DNA of 64,000 nt from assembly GCA_026645945.1 (NCBI GenBank), contig JAPKMO010000008.1, forward strand, positions 1 to 64,000, in the 5' to 3' direction. This document shows, in pieces, positions 1 through 7,649 of this stretch (position 1 is its first letter; each line of letters starts with the position of its first letter). The notes under the pieces are model-generated. The model did not search any database and was not told the origin of the DNA. It saw only the letters and a list, made by a program, of their open reading frames with translations. This DNA is from Anaerolineae bacterium (GTDB taxonomy: Bacteria; Chloroflexota; Anaerolineae; Aggregatilineales; Phototrophicaceae). A program made the translations under genes and the position numbers.

Positions 1-62
1 CGTAAACCGATTGATCTGATAGCCGAACAGTGGGCTTAAGCCCACTGTCTGGTTGGTTTACG
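1..62. repeat. nested palindrome downstream of dps
   Basis: Positions 27-48 form a perfect 22-bp palindrome centred on cttaag. It is enclosed by a second inverted pair, cgtaaacc at 1-8 and ggtttacg at 55-62. The element lies 10 bases beyond the dps stop codon. It could act as a terminator for the leftward dps gene, but no U-run follows on that strand, so a dispersed palindromic repeat is equally possible. Confidence 0.6.
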
Positions 63-71
63 GATAAACTC

Positions 72-569
72 TTAAGCGCCTTCGAGGTGCGCCCGCAGCA
101 GCCAGGCCATTTTCTGGTGCTGCTGGAGCAGCCCGGTCAGAAAGTCCTCCGAGGCGATGTCATCGTAGTCGTCGTCAATTTTGTCGGTGTCCTCGCGCAG
201 GTAGCGGATGAGCGCCTCGTGATCGGCTACCAGGTTGGCAACCATCGTGCGCCAGTCTGGGTATTCGCCCGGCTGTTCCGTCAGCCGCGCCAGCTTCTTA
301 AATTCTTCCAGCGTGCCGGGGGTCATCTCGCCGTACTGGCGGATGCGTTCGGCGGTGTCGTCAATCACTTCGGCCAGCGCGTCGTACTGCTCCTCGAACA
401 GTTCGTGCAGGGCGATGAACTGCGGGCCGGTCACGTTCCAGTGGTAGTTCCGCAGTTTGACGTACAGCACCATTTCGTCGGCCAGAAGCGTTTTGAGAAT
501 ATCGGCGACACCCCGGCGCGCCTCCTCAGAAAGCCCAAGATTGAGCTGTGGGGCAGTTGTCTCGACCAT
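72..569 (-). CDS. dps: Dps-family DNA-binding ferritin-like protein
   Basis: This 165-residue protein matches Dps (DNA protection during starvation) miniferritins. These form dodecamers that oxidise Fe2+ with peroxide, store iron and shield DNA. The characteristic opening is present: KLRNYHWNVTGPQF followed by LHELFEEQYDALAEVIDDTAERIR, which supplies the inter-subunit ferroxidase His, Asp and Glu ligands. The C-terminal helices (ADHEALIRYLRE, DFLTGLLQQHQKMAWLLRAHL) complete the four-helix bundle. The start was placed at the ATG at 569 because GGAGGA lies just upstream; the longer frame to 632 has no ribosome site and encodes an un-Dps-like basic stretch. The N-terminus is short and not lysine-rich, so direct DNA binding is uncertain. 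The gene stands alone, divergent from the P-type ATPase. An inverted repeat at 639-667 in the shared upstream region could be its operator. Confidence 0.93.
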   Translation of the reverse strand: MVETTAPQLNLGLSEEARRGVADILKTLLADEMVLYVKLRNYHWNVTGPQFIALHELFEEQYDALAEVIDDTAERIRQYGEMTPGTLEEFKKLARLTEQPGEYPDWRTMVANLVADHEALIRYLREDTDKIDDDYDDIASEDFLTGLLQQHQKMAWLLRAHLEGA

Positions 570-638
570 TTCATTCCTCCTTAAAAAGAAACCGCGAGTT
601 CCCAATTTTGCGAACCGCGCGTATGCGCTCAAAAAACC

Positions 639-667
639 ATATTTAGCCGTATGCTGACGCTAAATAT
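639..667. promoter_or_regulatory. inverted repeat, candidate operator of dps
   Basis: A 9-bp inverted repeat, atatttagc at 639-647 and gctaaatat at 659-667, is separated by 11 bp. It lies about 70-100 bp upstream of the dps start, in an AT-rich island within GC-rich DNA. On the minus strand one arm contains TATATT, which could serve as a -10 box. Dps genes are usually controlled by iron or peroxide regulators (Fur, PerR, DtxR/IdeR). The arms do not match any of those consensus boxes closely enough to name one. Confidence 0.4.
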
Positions 668-813
668 AACGCAAAGATAGCCGGTTTCTATAAGATGGCG
701 ATCATATTGAGATGAGACGGGGATGAGCGGCGTCTCGAAACCCGCCCGGCGCGCGCATCGTATAACACGTAGAGCGGTTGTATATATCGAATCTTCAGCG
801 CGAAGGACAATTT

Positions 814-3354
814 ATGCAGGCAGTGATGGAAAGCGCGGCGGAGTCCCCGCGCGGCCTTTCGGAAAACGAGGCCGTCCGGCGGCGGCAGAACGGCCAGGGC
901 AACGATGTTCGCCTGGAAACCAGTCGGTCGTATGCCCAGATTTTTCGAGAAAATGTGCTGACGTTTATTAATATGGTGTTGTTCGGCATCGGCGCGGTGC
1001 TGGTGGCGCTGGGCCTGTATACCGATGCGCTGCTGTCGGTCGGAATCGTGCTGCTGAACGTGGTCATCGGCGTGGTGCAGGAAATGCGCGCCAAACGCAC
1101 CCTCGACCGGATCGCGCTGCTCACCCGTCCAAAAGCAGCCGTCATCCGCGACGGCCAGGAAAAAATCCTCGACCCGACCGAAGTGGTGCTGGGCGATCTG
1201 CTGATCGTGCGGCCAGGCGACCAGATCATCGTGGACGGCATGGTGGTGGGCGCGGGCAAAATGGACGTGGACGAGTCGCTGCTCACCGGCGAGTCCGACC
1301 TCATCCCCAAAACAGCGGGCAGCCCGGTGTATTCCGGCACGTTTTGCGTCAGCGGCAGCGCGGCCTACGAGGCGACCCAGGTTGGCGCGGAGAGCGTCGC
1401 CAGCCGGCTGACCGCCGGGGCGCGCGCCTTTCGCCAGGTTAAGACGCCGCTCCAGCGGGACGTGGAGTTCATCATTCGCCTGCTGGTGCTGCTGGCGGTG
1501 CAGTTGGGCATCCTGTTCGGCATGGGCATGTTGATCGCCGGCACGTCGGCCAGGGATAACGCGCGGCTGGCGGCGGTGATCGTCGGCCTCATCCCCAACG
1601 GCCTGTTTTTTATGATTAGCATTGCCTACGCAATGGGCGCGGTGCGGATGGCCGGGCGGGGCGCGCTCATCCAGCAGTCCAACGCGGTCGAGTCCATGAG
1701 CAACGTCAACGTATTGTGCCTGGACAAAACCGGCACGCTGACGGCCAACCGCATCCACTTTTTCCAGCTTGACCCGCTGAACGGCGACGAGGCCGAACTG
1801 CGGCGGCGGCTGGGCGCGTTCGCCGCCAGCGTTTCGGCGGGCAACCGCACTTCGGAGGCGCTGCGCGCGGCGCTCCCCGGCGAAAAACGCCCGGTGGCCG
1901 ATGAAGTGCCGTTTTCGTCGGCGCGCAAGTGGAGCGCCCTGGCTTTTGATGACGACGACCTGCGCGGTGTGTACGTGCTGGGCGCGCCGGAAATGCTGCG
2001 CCCCTTCATGCGGGAAAACGCCGACCTGGGCGACAAAATCCATGAATGGGCGGACGGCGGGCTGCGGGTGCTGCTGTTCGCCTGCCGCCCGGAAGTTACG
2101 CCCCTGCACGATTCGCTCGGCCAGCCGCAGCTTCCGCCGGGGCTGATTCCGCTGGGTGTTATCAGCTTCAGCGACGAGCTGCGCCCCGAAGCCGATAAAA
2201 CGCTGAAGGGTTTTTCAGAAGCGGGGATTCGCCTCAAGATCATCTCCGGCGACAACCCGCACACGGTGGCGGCGCTGGCGCGGCAGGCCGGGCTGACCGG
2301 GGACATCCGGGTGATTTCCGGCCCGGAACTGGACGAGATGGACGAGATCGAACTGGCGAAAGCGGCGGAGGAAACCACCGTTTTTGGGCGCATCACGCCG
2401 CAGCAAAAAGAAAAGCTGGTGGAGGCGCTGCGGGCGCGCGGGCATTACGTCGCCATGATCGGCGACGGCGTGAACGATGTGCTGTCGCTCAAGAAGGCGC
2501 ATATCGGCATCGCCATGCAAAGCGGCAGCCAGGCTACACGCGGCGTGGCGGACATCGTGCTGCTGAACGATTCGTTCGCGGCGCTTCCGCCGGCTTTCCG
2601 CGAAGGCCAGCGCATCGTCAGCGGGATGCAGGACATTATGCGGCTGTTCCTCACCCGCGCGTCATATATGGCGCTGATTGTGGTCGGCGCAGCGGTCATC
2701 GGGCTGGGTTTTCCGTTCACGCCCATTCATTCGTCGGTGCTGTCGCTGTTTACCGTCGGCATTCCCACGCTGGCGCTGGCGGCCTGGGCGCGACCGGGGC
2801 CGCGTAAGGCGGGGTTGATCCGGTCGGTGGGGCATTTTGTCCTGCCCGCCGCCGTAACGCTGGCGCTGTTCGGCCTCAGCGTGTATATGCTGTATTATAC
2901 GGTTCTGCTCGACGGCGGCCTGGGCGTTAGTTCGTTCAGCAGCGCGCAGGATTTAATCGACCTGGAGACGGTGCGCGGCCTGCCGATGCAGGAAATTTTC
3001 GCCCAGGCGGAACAAAGCGCCCTGGTGGTTTCCCGCACCGTCCTCACCTCGCTGCTGCTGTTCGGCGGCCTGCTGCTGGTCGTATTTGTCGAGCCGCCGG
3101 TTCGTTTTTTCACCGGCGGCGACGACCTGAGCGGCGATTGGAAGCCGACCATCCTGGCGGCGCTGCTGGCGCTGGTTTATGTCGCCATCCTGCTCGTGCC
3201 GGAGCTGCGGCGTTTTTTCGATCTCGCACCGCTGGGCCTGCGGGATGCGGCGATCATCGGCGCGGCGCTGCTGCTGTGGGCGTTCCTGCTGCGGCTGGTC
3301 TGGCGCGCCCGGCTGTTCGAGCGTTTCCTGCGTCTGGACGATTTGCGGGGGTGA
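814..3354 (+). CDS. CtpE-like P-type cation ATPase
   Basis: This 846-residue HAD-type P-type ATPase has the actuator motif LLTGESD, the phosphorylation site DKTGTLT (Asp304), the nucleotide-domain KGxx-equivalent region and the hinge GDGVNDVLSLKKAHIG. Transmembrane helices lie at about 55-100, 225-285 and 620-840. The hinge sequence and the string FLTRASYM in M5 resemble the actinobacterial CtpE family, which is implicated in Ca2+ uptake, more than SERCA or heavy-metal pumps. The M4 ion-site motif reads IPNGL with Asn262, where most such pumps have PEGL. The start is the ATG at 814, with AAGGA six bases upstream; the TTG at 778 lacks a ribosome site. It is transcribed away from dps and has no partner gene. 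The substrate is inferred only; a divalent cation is likely. Confidence 0.88.
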   Translation: MQAVMESAAESPRGLSENEAVRRRQNGQGNDVRLETSRSYAQIFRENVLTFINMVLFGIGAVLVALGLYTDALLSVGIVLLNVVIGVVQEMRAKRTLDRIALLTRPKAAVIRDGQEKILDPTEVVLGDLLIVRPGDQIIVDGMVVGAGKMDVDESLLTGESDLIPKTAGSPVYSGTFCVSGSAAYEATQVGAESVASRLTAGARAFRQVKTPLQRDVEFIIRLLVLLAVQLGILFGMGMLIAGTSARDNARLAAVIVGLIPNGLFFMISIAYAMGAVRMAGRGALIQQSNAVESMSNVNVLCLDKTGTLTANRIHFFQLDPLNGDEAELRRRLGAFAASVSAGNRTSEALRAALPGEKRPVADEVPFSSARKWSALAFDDDDLRGVYVLGAPEMLRPFMRENADLGDKIHEWADGGLRVLLFACRPEVTPLHDSLGQPQLPPGLIPLGVISFSDELRPEADKTLKGFSEAGIRLKIISGDNPHTVAALARQAGLTGDIRVISGPELDEMDEIELAKAAEETTVFGRITPQQKEKLVEALRARGHYVAMIGDGVNDVLSLKKAHIGIAMQSGSQATRGVADIVLLNDSFAALPPAFREGQRIVSGMQDIMRLFLTRASYMALIVVGAAVIGLGFPFTPIHSSVLSLFTVGIPTLALAAWARPGPRKAGLIRSVGHFVLPAAVTLALFGLSVYMLYYTVLLDGGLGVSSFSSAQDLIDLETVRGLPMQEIFAQAEQSALVVSRTVLTSLLLFGGLLLVVFVEPPVRFFTGGDDLSGDWKPTILAALLALVYVAILLVPELRRFFDLAPLGLRDAAIIGAALLLWAFLLRLVWRARLFERFLRLDDLRG

Positions 3355-3473
3355 TGACCTTACGAAATTGATAGAAAAATTTACGCATTTTGGGGGATTA
3401 TCACGGCAGAATTCCGTTCGGCTGCGGTATGATTATCGCAGATGATTCTACTGGAGGCCGCAGGGGACCTGGT

Positions 3474-3806
3474 ATGACGACCAAAACGCTGATGGGGCCA
3501 TTGGGTGGCGAAGTTTACATTGACCTCAAAGACCGCTGGGGAAACACCATCTCCCTGACCTATAACGATCTCTGGATGCTGATAGTGTGTCGTGCTTCGC
3601 AGGATGGCGACTGGATTCGTACACGGCAGGCTGCCAGCCTGGTGGCGGACGCTAACAACAAACGCGCGCTGGCCGAGCGTCTTTGGGAACTCGAACAAAC
3701 CCTGGGGGGCCTGCCGGAGATTCCGCCGACCGTGCTTAAGCTCCATATGCAGCGGGCGCATGTCTGGTTCAAACAGCGCCCGGTTCTGCATGATCGTAAC
3801 TGGTGA
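3474..3806 (+). CDS. hypothetical protein, 110 aa
   Basis: I do not recognise this soluble protein of about 110 residues. Its opening (GGEVYIDLKDRWGNTISLTYNDLWML) predicts short beta strands. The middle (ASLVADANNKRALAERLWELEQTL) is a clear amphipathic helix, and the end is basic and aromatic. The ATG at 3474 is preceded by AGGGGA at good spacing, which favours it over the in-frame start at 3390. It has its own hairpin downstream and no obvious partner. Base composition and codon use match its neighbours, so it is probably a genuine native gene. Confidence 0.55.
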   Translation: MTTKTLMGPLGGEVYIDLKDRWGNTISLTYNDLWMLIVCRASQDGDWIRTRQAASLVADANNKRALAERLWELEQTLGGLPEIPPTVLKLHMQRAHVWFKQRPVLHDRNW

Positions 3807-3828
3807 GCATTGGTCACTTTCGACAATG

Positions 3829-3860
3829 CCCCCCGGCTGACCCCCACTCGACCGGGGGGT
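3829..3860 (+). terminator. hairpin downstream of the small hypothetical gene
   Basis: An 8-bp GC stem pairs ccccccgg (3829-3836) with ccgggggg (3852-3859) around a 15-base loop, 23 bases after the stop codon. Only a weak T-containing tail (tattggg) follows, so termination efficiency is uncertain. Confidence 0.5.
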
Positions 3861-4083
3861 ATTGGGTAAAATGTCCAGTTATATACCCCCTTCTCGCCCA
3901 TTTGGGGCGCGCGATCTGAGCATTTCGCCTAACTGCGGCGCTGACGGCGGCCTGGCTGTCAGATTATGACAAAGCCTGTCTGAAAAACTTCATTCATCCT
4001 GACCTGAAAATAACGGATTGTTTCGGGCTAAACTGCTGTCCGTTGCTCTGAAACAGGGTGTTATCTTCAGGGAGGGATGAAGG

Positions 4084-5529
4084 ATGAATAAGAGAAATCG
4101 GCTGTGGCGGCGTTTGCTGGCGATTGCGGCTGGCGCGCTGGTGCTGGCGGTGTTCGCGCCATCTGTAGGCGCGCAGGAAGCGGTCACGTCGGACGTACTG
4201 GAAGCGGCGACCGCCGGCTTGCAGGTTTCGATTGATACGACGTGGGTGCTGGTCGCCAGCTTCCTGGTTTTTTTCATGCAGTGTGGGTTCGCCATGCTGG
4301 AAGCCGGTTTTATCCGTCATACCGGGGTCGTTAATGCCCTGCTGGAAAACTTCATGGACGCCGGTTTAACCGGCCTGGCCTTCTGGGCGGTCGGTTTCGC
4401 TATCGCGTTCGGCACGCCGCACAGCAGCGGCCTGTTCGGGACGGACAACTTCTTCCTCAGCAGCGCCATTACCTTCGAGGAAGGCAGCGTGGTTTACGGC
4501 GGCACGGGGTTGAGCGTATTCACGCTGTTTTTCTTCCAGTTCGCCTTTGCCGCTACCGCCAGCACTATCGCCACCGGCGCGATGGCCGAACGCACCGATT
4601 TCGTCGGGGACATCATCTACAGCGTGATCGCCGGCGCGATCATTTACCCGGTGGTGGTGCATTGGGTATGGGGCGGCGGCTGGCTGTTCCAGCGCGGTTT
4701 TTACGACTTCGCCGGTAGCACCGTCGTGCATACGGTCGGCGGCGTGATGGCGCTGATGGGCGCGATTCTGCTCGGCCCGCGCCCTGGCCGCGTTTTCGGC
4801 CAGATGCCGCGCCCGCACAACCTGGCGCTGGCGACGCTCGGTACGATGGTGCTGTGGTTCGGCTGGTATGGGTTTAACCCCGGTTCGACGCTTGGCACGG
4901 GCGACCCCGGCCTGATCGGCCTGGTGACGGTTAATACCACGCTGGCGGCCTCGGCGGGGGCGCTGGCGGCCATGTTCTTCAGTTATGCCCGCAGCGGCAA
5001 ATGGGACCTGGGCATGACGCTTAACGGCTCGCTGGCCGGGCTGGTGGGCATCACGGCGGGCTGTGCCTTCGTCGTCCCCTGGGCGTCGGTTCTCATCGGC
5101 CTGGTGGCGGGGGTGCTGGTCATCCTGGTGGTGGATTTGATCGAGGCGCTGAAGATTGACGACCCGGTGGGCGCTTTCGCGGTGCATGGCGCGTGCGGCA
5201 TCTTCGGCACGCTGGCAATCGGCCTGTTCGGGCAGCCGGAACTGACCAACGGCGTGGGCGGCCTGCTGATGGGCGGCGGCGTGGATATGCTCATCAATCA
5301 GGCGATTGGCTCGGCGGCGACCATCGTCTGGGTGGGGGCGACGGCAGGCGTGATGTTCCTGGCGCTGAAGGCGATTGGCCGGCTGCGCGTTAACCCGAAA
5401 GCCGATGAAGTCGGCATTGACGTATACGAACACGGCGCGAGCTTGTGGCCGGACGTGCTGCCGGTGGGTGACGACGGCATGATGATGCCGAGCGGTTCGC
5501 CGGTCAGCGCCCCGGCGGCGGGGGATTAA
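4084..5529 (+). CDS. amt: Amt-type ammonium transporter
   Basis: This 481-residue polytopic membrane protein belongs to the Amt/Mep/Rh family of ammonium channels. An N-terminal signal peptide (RRLLAIAAGALVLAVF, cleavage near VGAQE) is followed by 11 predicted helices, as expected for a periplasm-out Amt. The family signature DFAGSTVVHTVGG carries the first pore His and VHGACGIFG the second. The aromatic and Ser lining is present in WGGGWLF. The C-terminal cytoplasmic tail keeps the IGLRV-like hinge (IGRLRVNPKADEVGIDVYEHG) used for trimer gating. The start has a strong AGGGAGG site. No glnK gene adjoins it, although PII proteins usually regulate Amt; the only PII-like gene here is 57 kb away. 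Confidence 0.96.
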   Translation: MNKRNRLWRRLLAIAAGALVLAVFAPSVGAQEAVTSDVLEAATAGLQVSIDTTWVLVASFLVFFMQCGFAMLEAGFIRHTGVVNALLENFMDAGLTGLAFWAVGFAIAFGTPHSSGLFGTDNFFLSSAITFEEGSVVYGGTGLSVFTLFFFQFAFAATASTIATGAMAERTDFVGDIIYSVIAGAIIYPVVVHWVWGGGWLFQRGFYDFAGSTVVHTVGGVMALMGAILLGPRPGRVFGQMPRPHNLALATLGTMVLWFGWYGFNPGSTLGTGDPGLIGLVTVNTTLAASAGALAAMFFSYARSGKWDLGMTLNGSLAGLVGITAGCAFVVPWASVLIGLVAGVLVILVVDLIEALKIDDPVGAFAVHGACGIFGTLAIGLFGQPELTNGVGGLLMGGGVDMLINQAIGSAATIVWVGATAGVMFLALKAIGRLRVNPKADEVGIDVYEHGASLWPDVLPVGDDGMMMPSGSPVSAPAAGD

Positions 5530-5597
5530 TAACCAATCGTGTATGCCGGTTAGACCTCCTCTCTCCGCAGGGGACATACGTTCCCATTCGGGCCGCC

Positions 5598-5625
5598 GAA
5601 TTCAGGGAGAAGGGCTAAAAACAGA
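5598..5625. repeat. short dispersed repeat, copy near amt
   Basis: The string around ccgaattcagggagaagggc followed by a run of A recurs almost exactly at 21279-21296, where it forms the second half of a ctcatccc...gggagaaggg palindrome. Here it sits between amt and the leftward operon terminator. It is non-coding and probably a degenerate copy of a genome-wide palindromic repeat. Confidence 0.5.
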
Positions 5626-5654
5626 CGACCACCGGGGAGAGTCAGGGTGGGATC

Positions 5655-5683
5655 AAAAAGGGGCAGCCTCGCCGGGCTGCCCC
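5655..5683 (-). terminator. intrinsic terminator of the leftward GT87-trmB group
   Basis: On the minus strand, GGGGCAGC and GCTGCCCC form a perfect 8-bp stem (5676-5683 with 5660-5667) followed at once by TTTTT. It lies about 50 bases beyond the stop of the membrane glycosyltransferase-like gene, so it ends that transcript. Confidence 0.85.
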
Positions 5684-5734
5684 TTCGCATCTTCGTGTTG
5701 AGTCTTTTTCCCTCTGAATTTCGGCGGCTTTGTG

Positions 5735-6670
5735 TCAGGCTTTTTTGCCGTTTTCCCGTAGCAGGCGCGCCATCACCAGCAGCGGCTGCGCCAGCAGCAG
5801 CCCCAGCCACCACTGGCTGCCGGTCAGCCCCATCAGCGTGAAGGGCAGGTAAGCAGCGGCGATTTCCCACCATCGCAGCGGGAAAAAAGCCAGCACGAAA
5901 AACGAGTACGCGCCCAGGAACGGCGCGCCGGCTAGCGTGGCCGCGACAATATATTGAAGCTGTTCCCGCCGCCCGCGCACGAAAAACACGCCCACCAGCC
6001 CGGCCAGCAGCCAGGTCGGCGCGATGTAGAACCAGGCATCTCCGCCGAAAACCGTCTGCGGCGTGTAACCCAGCCATCGCTGCGGCCAGTCCAGGCCGTA
6101 GATTAAAAAGCTGGCCGCCGCGCCGATGGCCGGGATGATGAGCGCCTTCGGCCCGTTCCACCGCGCCAGCGCCAGGATGGCGAACGCGCCAAGCTGTGGT
6201 TTAGTCGCCAGCATCAACAGGCCGAACCCGGCCAGCAGCGGCTTCTGCCGCTCCGTACTCCACCAGGCCAGCGCCAGGCCAAAAGCCGGCACGATGTCAA
6301 TCTGCCCCAGCCATAAAATCCACAGGAAAGCCGGCGAAACCAGGGCGGCGAACGGGCTGCCACCCAGCCGTCGAGCCGCCCACCAGCCGGCCCCCATCGT
6401 CAGCGCCGCCAGCAGCAGATAAGCCGCGCGCCAGGGCAGCAGCCCCAGCGGGCGCAAAAACCACTCCAGATAATACGGGTTGTAGGCGCAGGTCACGCAG
6501 CCCTGGGCGACCTTGTGGAAAAAGTGCAGATAGTCGAAGCCGCCCGGCAGCAGCGCCAGCGCCAGCAAAATCAGCCCGCCGACTTCGGCGTAAATGACCG
6601 GCTGCCAGCGCGGGTTTTGCAGCGCCAGCCGCAGGCGCGACCGGCGCGACTGAATGGTTTGAACGGCCAA
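5735..6670 (-). CDS. GT87-like polytopic membrane protein
   Basis: This 311-residue protein has about eight to nine hydrophobic segments. The region NPYYLEWFLRPLGLLPWRAAY and the following SPAFLWILWLGQIDIVPAFGLALAW resemble the core of GT87/DUF2029 polyprenyl-phosphate-mannose-dependent mannosyltransferases, which work on the outer membrane face. It is shorter than typical GT87 members (about 400 residues) and lacks a clear N-terminal Asp loop, so activity is unproven. The start is a TTG at 6670 preceded by AAGGA; no ATG occurs for the next 90 codons. Only one base separates it from the trmB stop, so the two are probably co-translated, though no functional link is evident. Confidence 0.65.
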   Translation of the reverse strand: MAVQTIQSRRSRLRLALQNPRWQPVIYAEVGGLILLALALLPGGFDYLHFFHKVAQGCVTCAYNPYYLEWFLRPLGLLPWRAAYLLLAALTMGAGWWAARRLGGSPFAALVSPAFLWILWLGQIDIVPAFGLALAWWSTERQKPLLAGFGLLMLATKPQLGAFAILALARWNGPKALIIPAIGAAASFLIYGLDWPQRWLGYTPQTVFGGDAWFYIAPTWLLAGLVGVFFVRGRREQLQYIVAATLAGAPFLGAYSFFVLAFFPLRWWEIAAAYLPFTLMGLTGSQWWLGLLLAQPLLVMARLLRENGKKA

Positions 6671-6671
6671 C

Positions 6672-7643
6672 TTAGTCCTTCACCGCCTGTTTGATAATTT
6701 CCGCCCCCGGATGCAGGCTCATCAACCATTCGCCCAGCAGCCCGGCGGCGGCGTGCAGGCCGGGGGTGGGGCGCGGGTGTCCCAGCGTGCTTAAACGCAG
6801 CGAAAACTCGTTGGGCGCGCGTTCCGAAAGCAGGAACGCCACGTGCTGGTCAATGGTTGGTTCCTTCACGTACACTTCCAACAGTAACACGTTTCGGCTG
6901 CGATAAATGTAAAGAAAGCTGATGTAAATGCCGCCCGTCTGGTGCTGGCCGGGGGTAAAGGCTTCGTAAATGGTGTCCAGCGTCAGGGCGCTTTTGATAA
7001 CCAGGTGCGGCATGTCCAGCTCCTTCACCGGCGCGATAAACGGCGGCGGCAGATGATTGCGCCGGCAGGCGAAATAATAACATGCCCGGCCCGCCCGCGC
7101 GGCTTTGCCTTCGTAGCGCGTTAGCGCGCGCCCTGGCAGCGCCGCCGCCCAGGGCTTTTCCAGCGTATTGTCCAGCCCCGGCGTGGCGGCCAGCAGGTCG
7201 GCGCTCATTTCGGCATATTCGAGGATGTCGGTCGCCAGGTACAGCATTCCACCGGGGGCGAGCCGGTTGACCATCACATCCAGGGTATCGCGCTGCATCA
7301 GGCGGCGGTGGCCGTGTCGTTTTTTGAACCAGGGGTCGGGAAAATTGATGTGAATCTGACCGATGCTGGCCGGCTGGAACAGGTGATGCAGCGCCGTTTC
7401 CGCCGTCGAGTGGATGACGCGCGCGTTGGTGAAACCCCGGCGTTCGATCTGCGCCTCCACATGCGACAGGCAGCGGTTGGCGATTTCCAGGCCGATGATG
7501 CTGGCGTCCGGGTGGGCGCGCGCCAGATGCAGCAGAAACTGCCCATACCCGAAGCCGATTTCGACGATCAGCGGGCGTTCGACGCCGAACAGCGCCGCCC
7601 AATCGGTCGGCCAGGGCAGGGTCAGGCTGCTGAGTTTTTGCAT
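6672..7643 (-). CDS. trmB: tRNA (guanine-N7-)-methyltransferase with C-terminal extension
   Basis: The first 205 residues are a complete TrmB, which methylates G46 of tRNA with S-adenosylmethionine. The SAM-binding motif is VEIGFGYGQFLL (about 27-38), and the family hallmark INFPDPWFKKRHGHRR lies near 98-113. Beyond that comes a domain of about 115 residues (from LDMPHLVIKSALTLDTIYEAF to the end) that is absent from the short E. coli enzyme. Extended TrmB proteins are known in some deep-branching bacteria. The extension contains beta-strand-like segments (GGIYISFLYIYRSRNVLLLEVYV) and could aid tRNA binding. It sits 6 bases downstream of the DUF368 gene and one base upstream of the next gene. 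Confidence 0.93.
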   Translation of the reverse strand: MQKLSSLTLPWPTDWAALFGVERPLIVEIGFGYGQFLLHLARAHPDASIIGLEIANRCLSHVEAQIERRGFTNARVIHSTAETALHHLFQPASIGQIHINFPDPWFKKRHGHRRLMQRDTLDVMVNRLAPGGMLYLATDILEYAEMSADLLAATPGLDNTLEKPWAAALPGRALTRYEGKAARAGRACYYFACRRNHLPPPFIAPVKELDMPHLVIKSALTLDTIYEAFTPGQHQTGGIYISFLYIYRSRNVLLLEVYVKEPTIDQHVAFLLSERAPNEFSLRLSTLGHPRPTPGLHAAAGLLGEWLMSLHPGAEIIKQAVKD

Positions 7644-7649
7644 GGCGGT

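Noticed and set aside
688-2109. Long minus-strand reading frame of 473 codons opposite the CtpE-like ATPase
   Set aside because: It is rich in His, Arg, Gln and Ala with no domain structure, as expected of the antisense of GC-rich DNA. The plus-strand frame is a complete P-type ATPase. The same applies to the long antisense frames over amt (4366-5577), the first permease (11041-12144) and the antitoxin-side genes.
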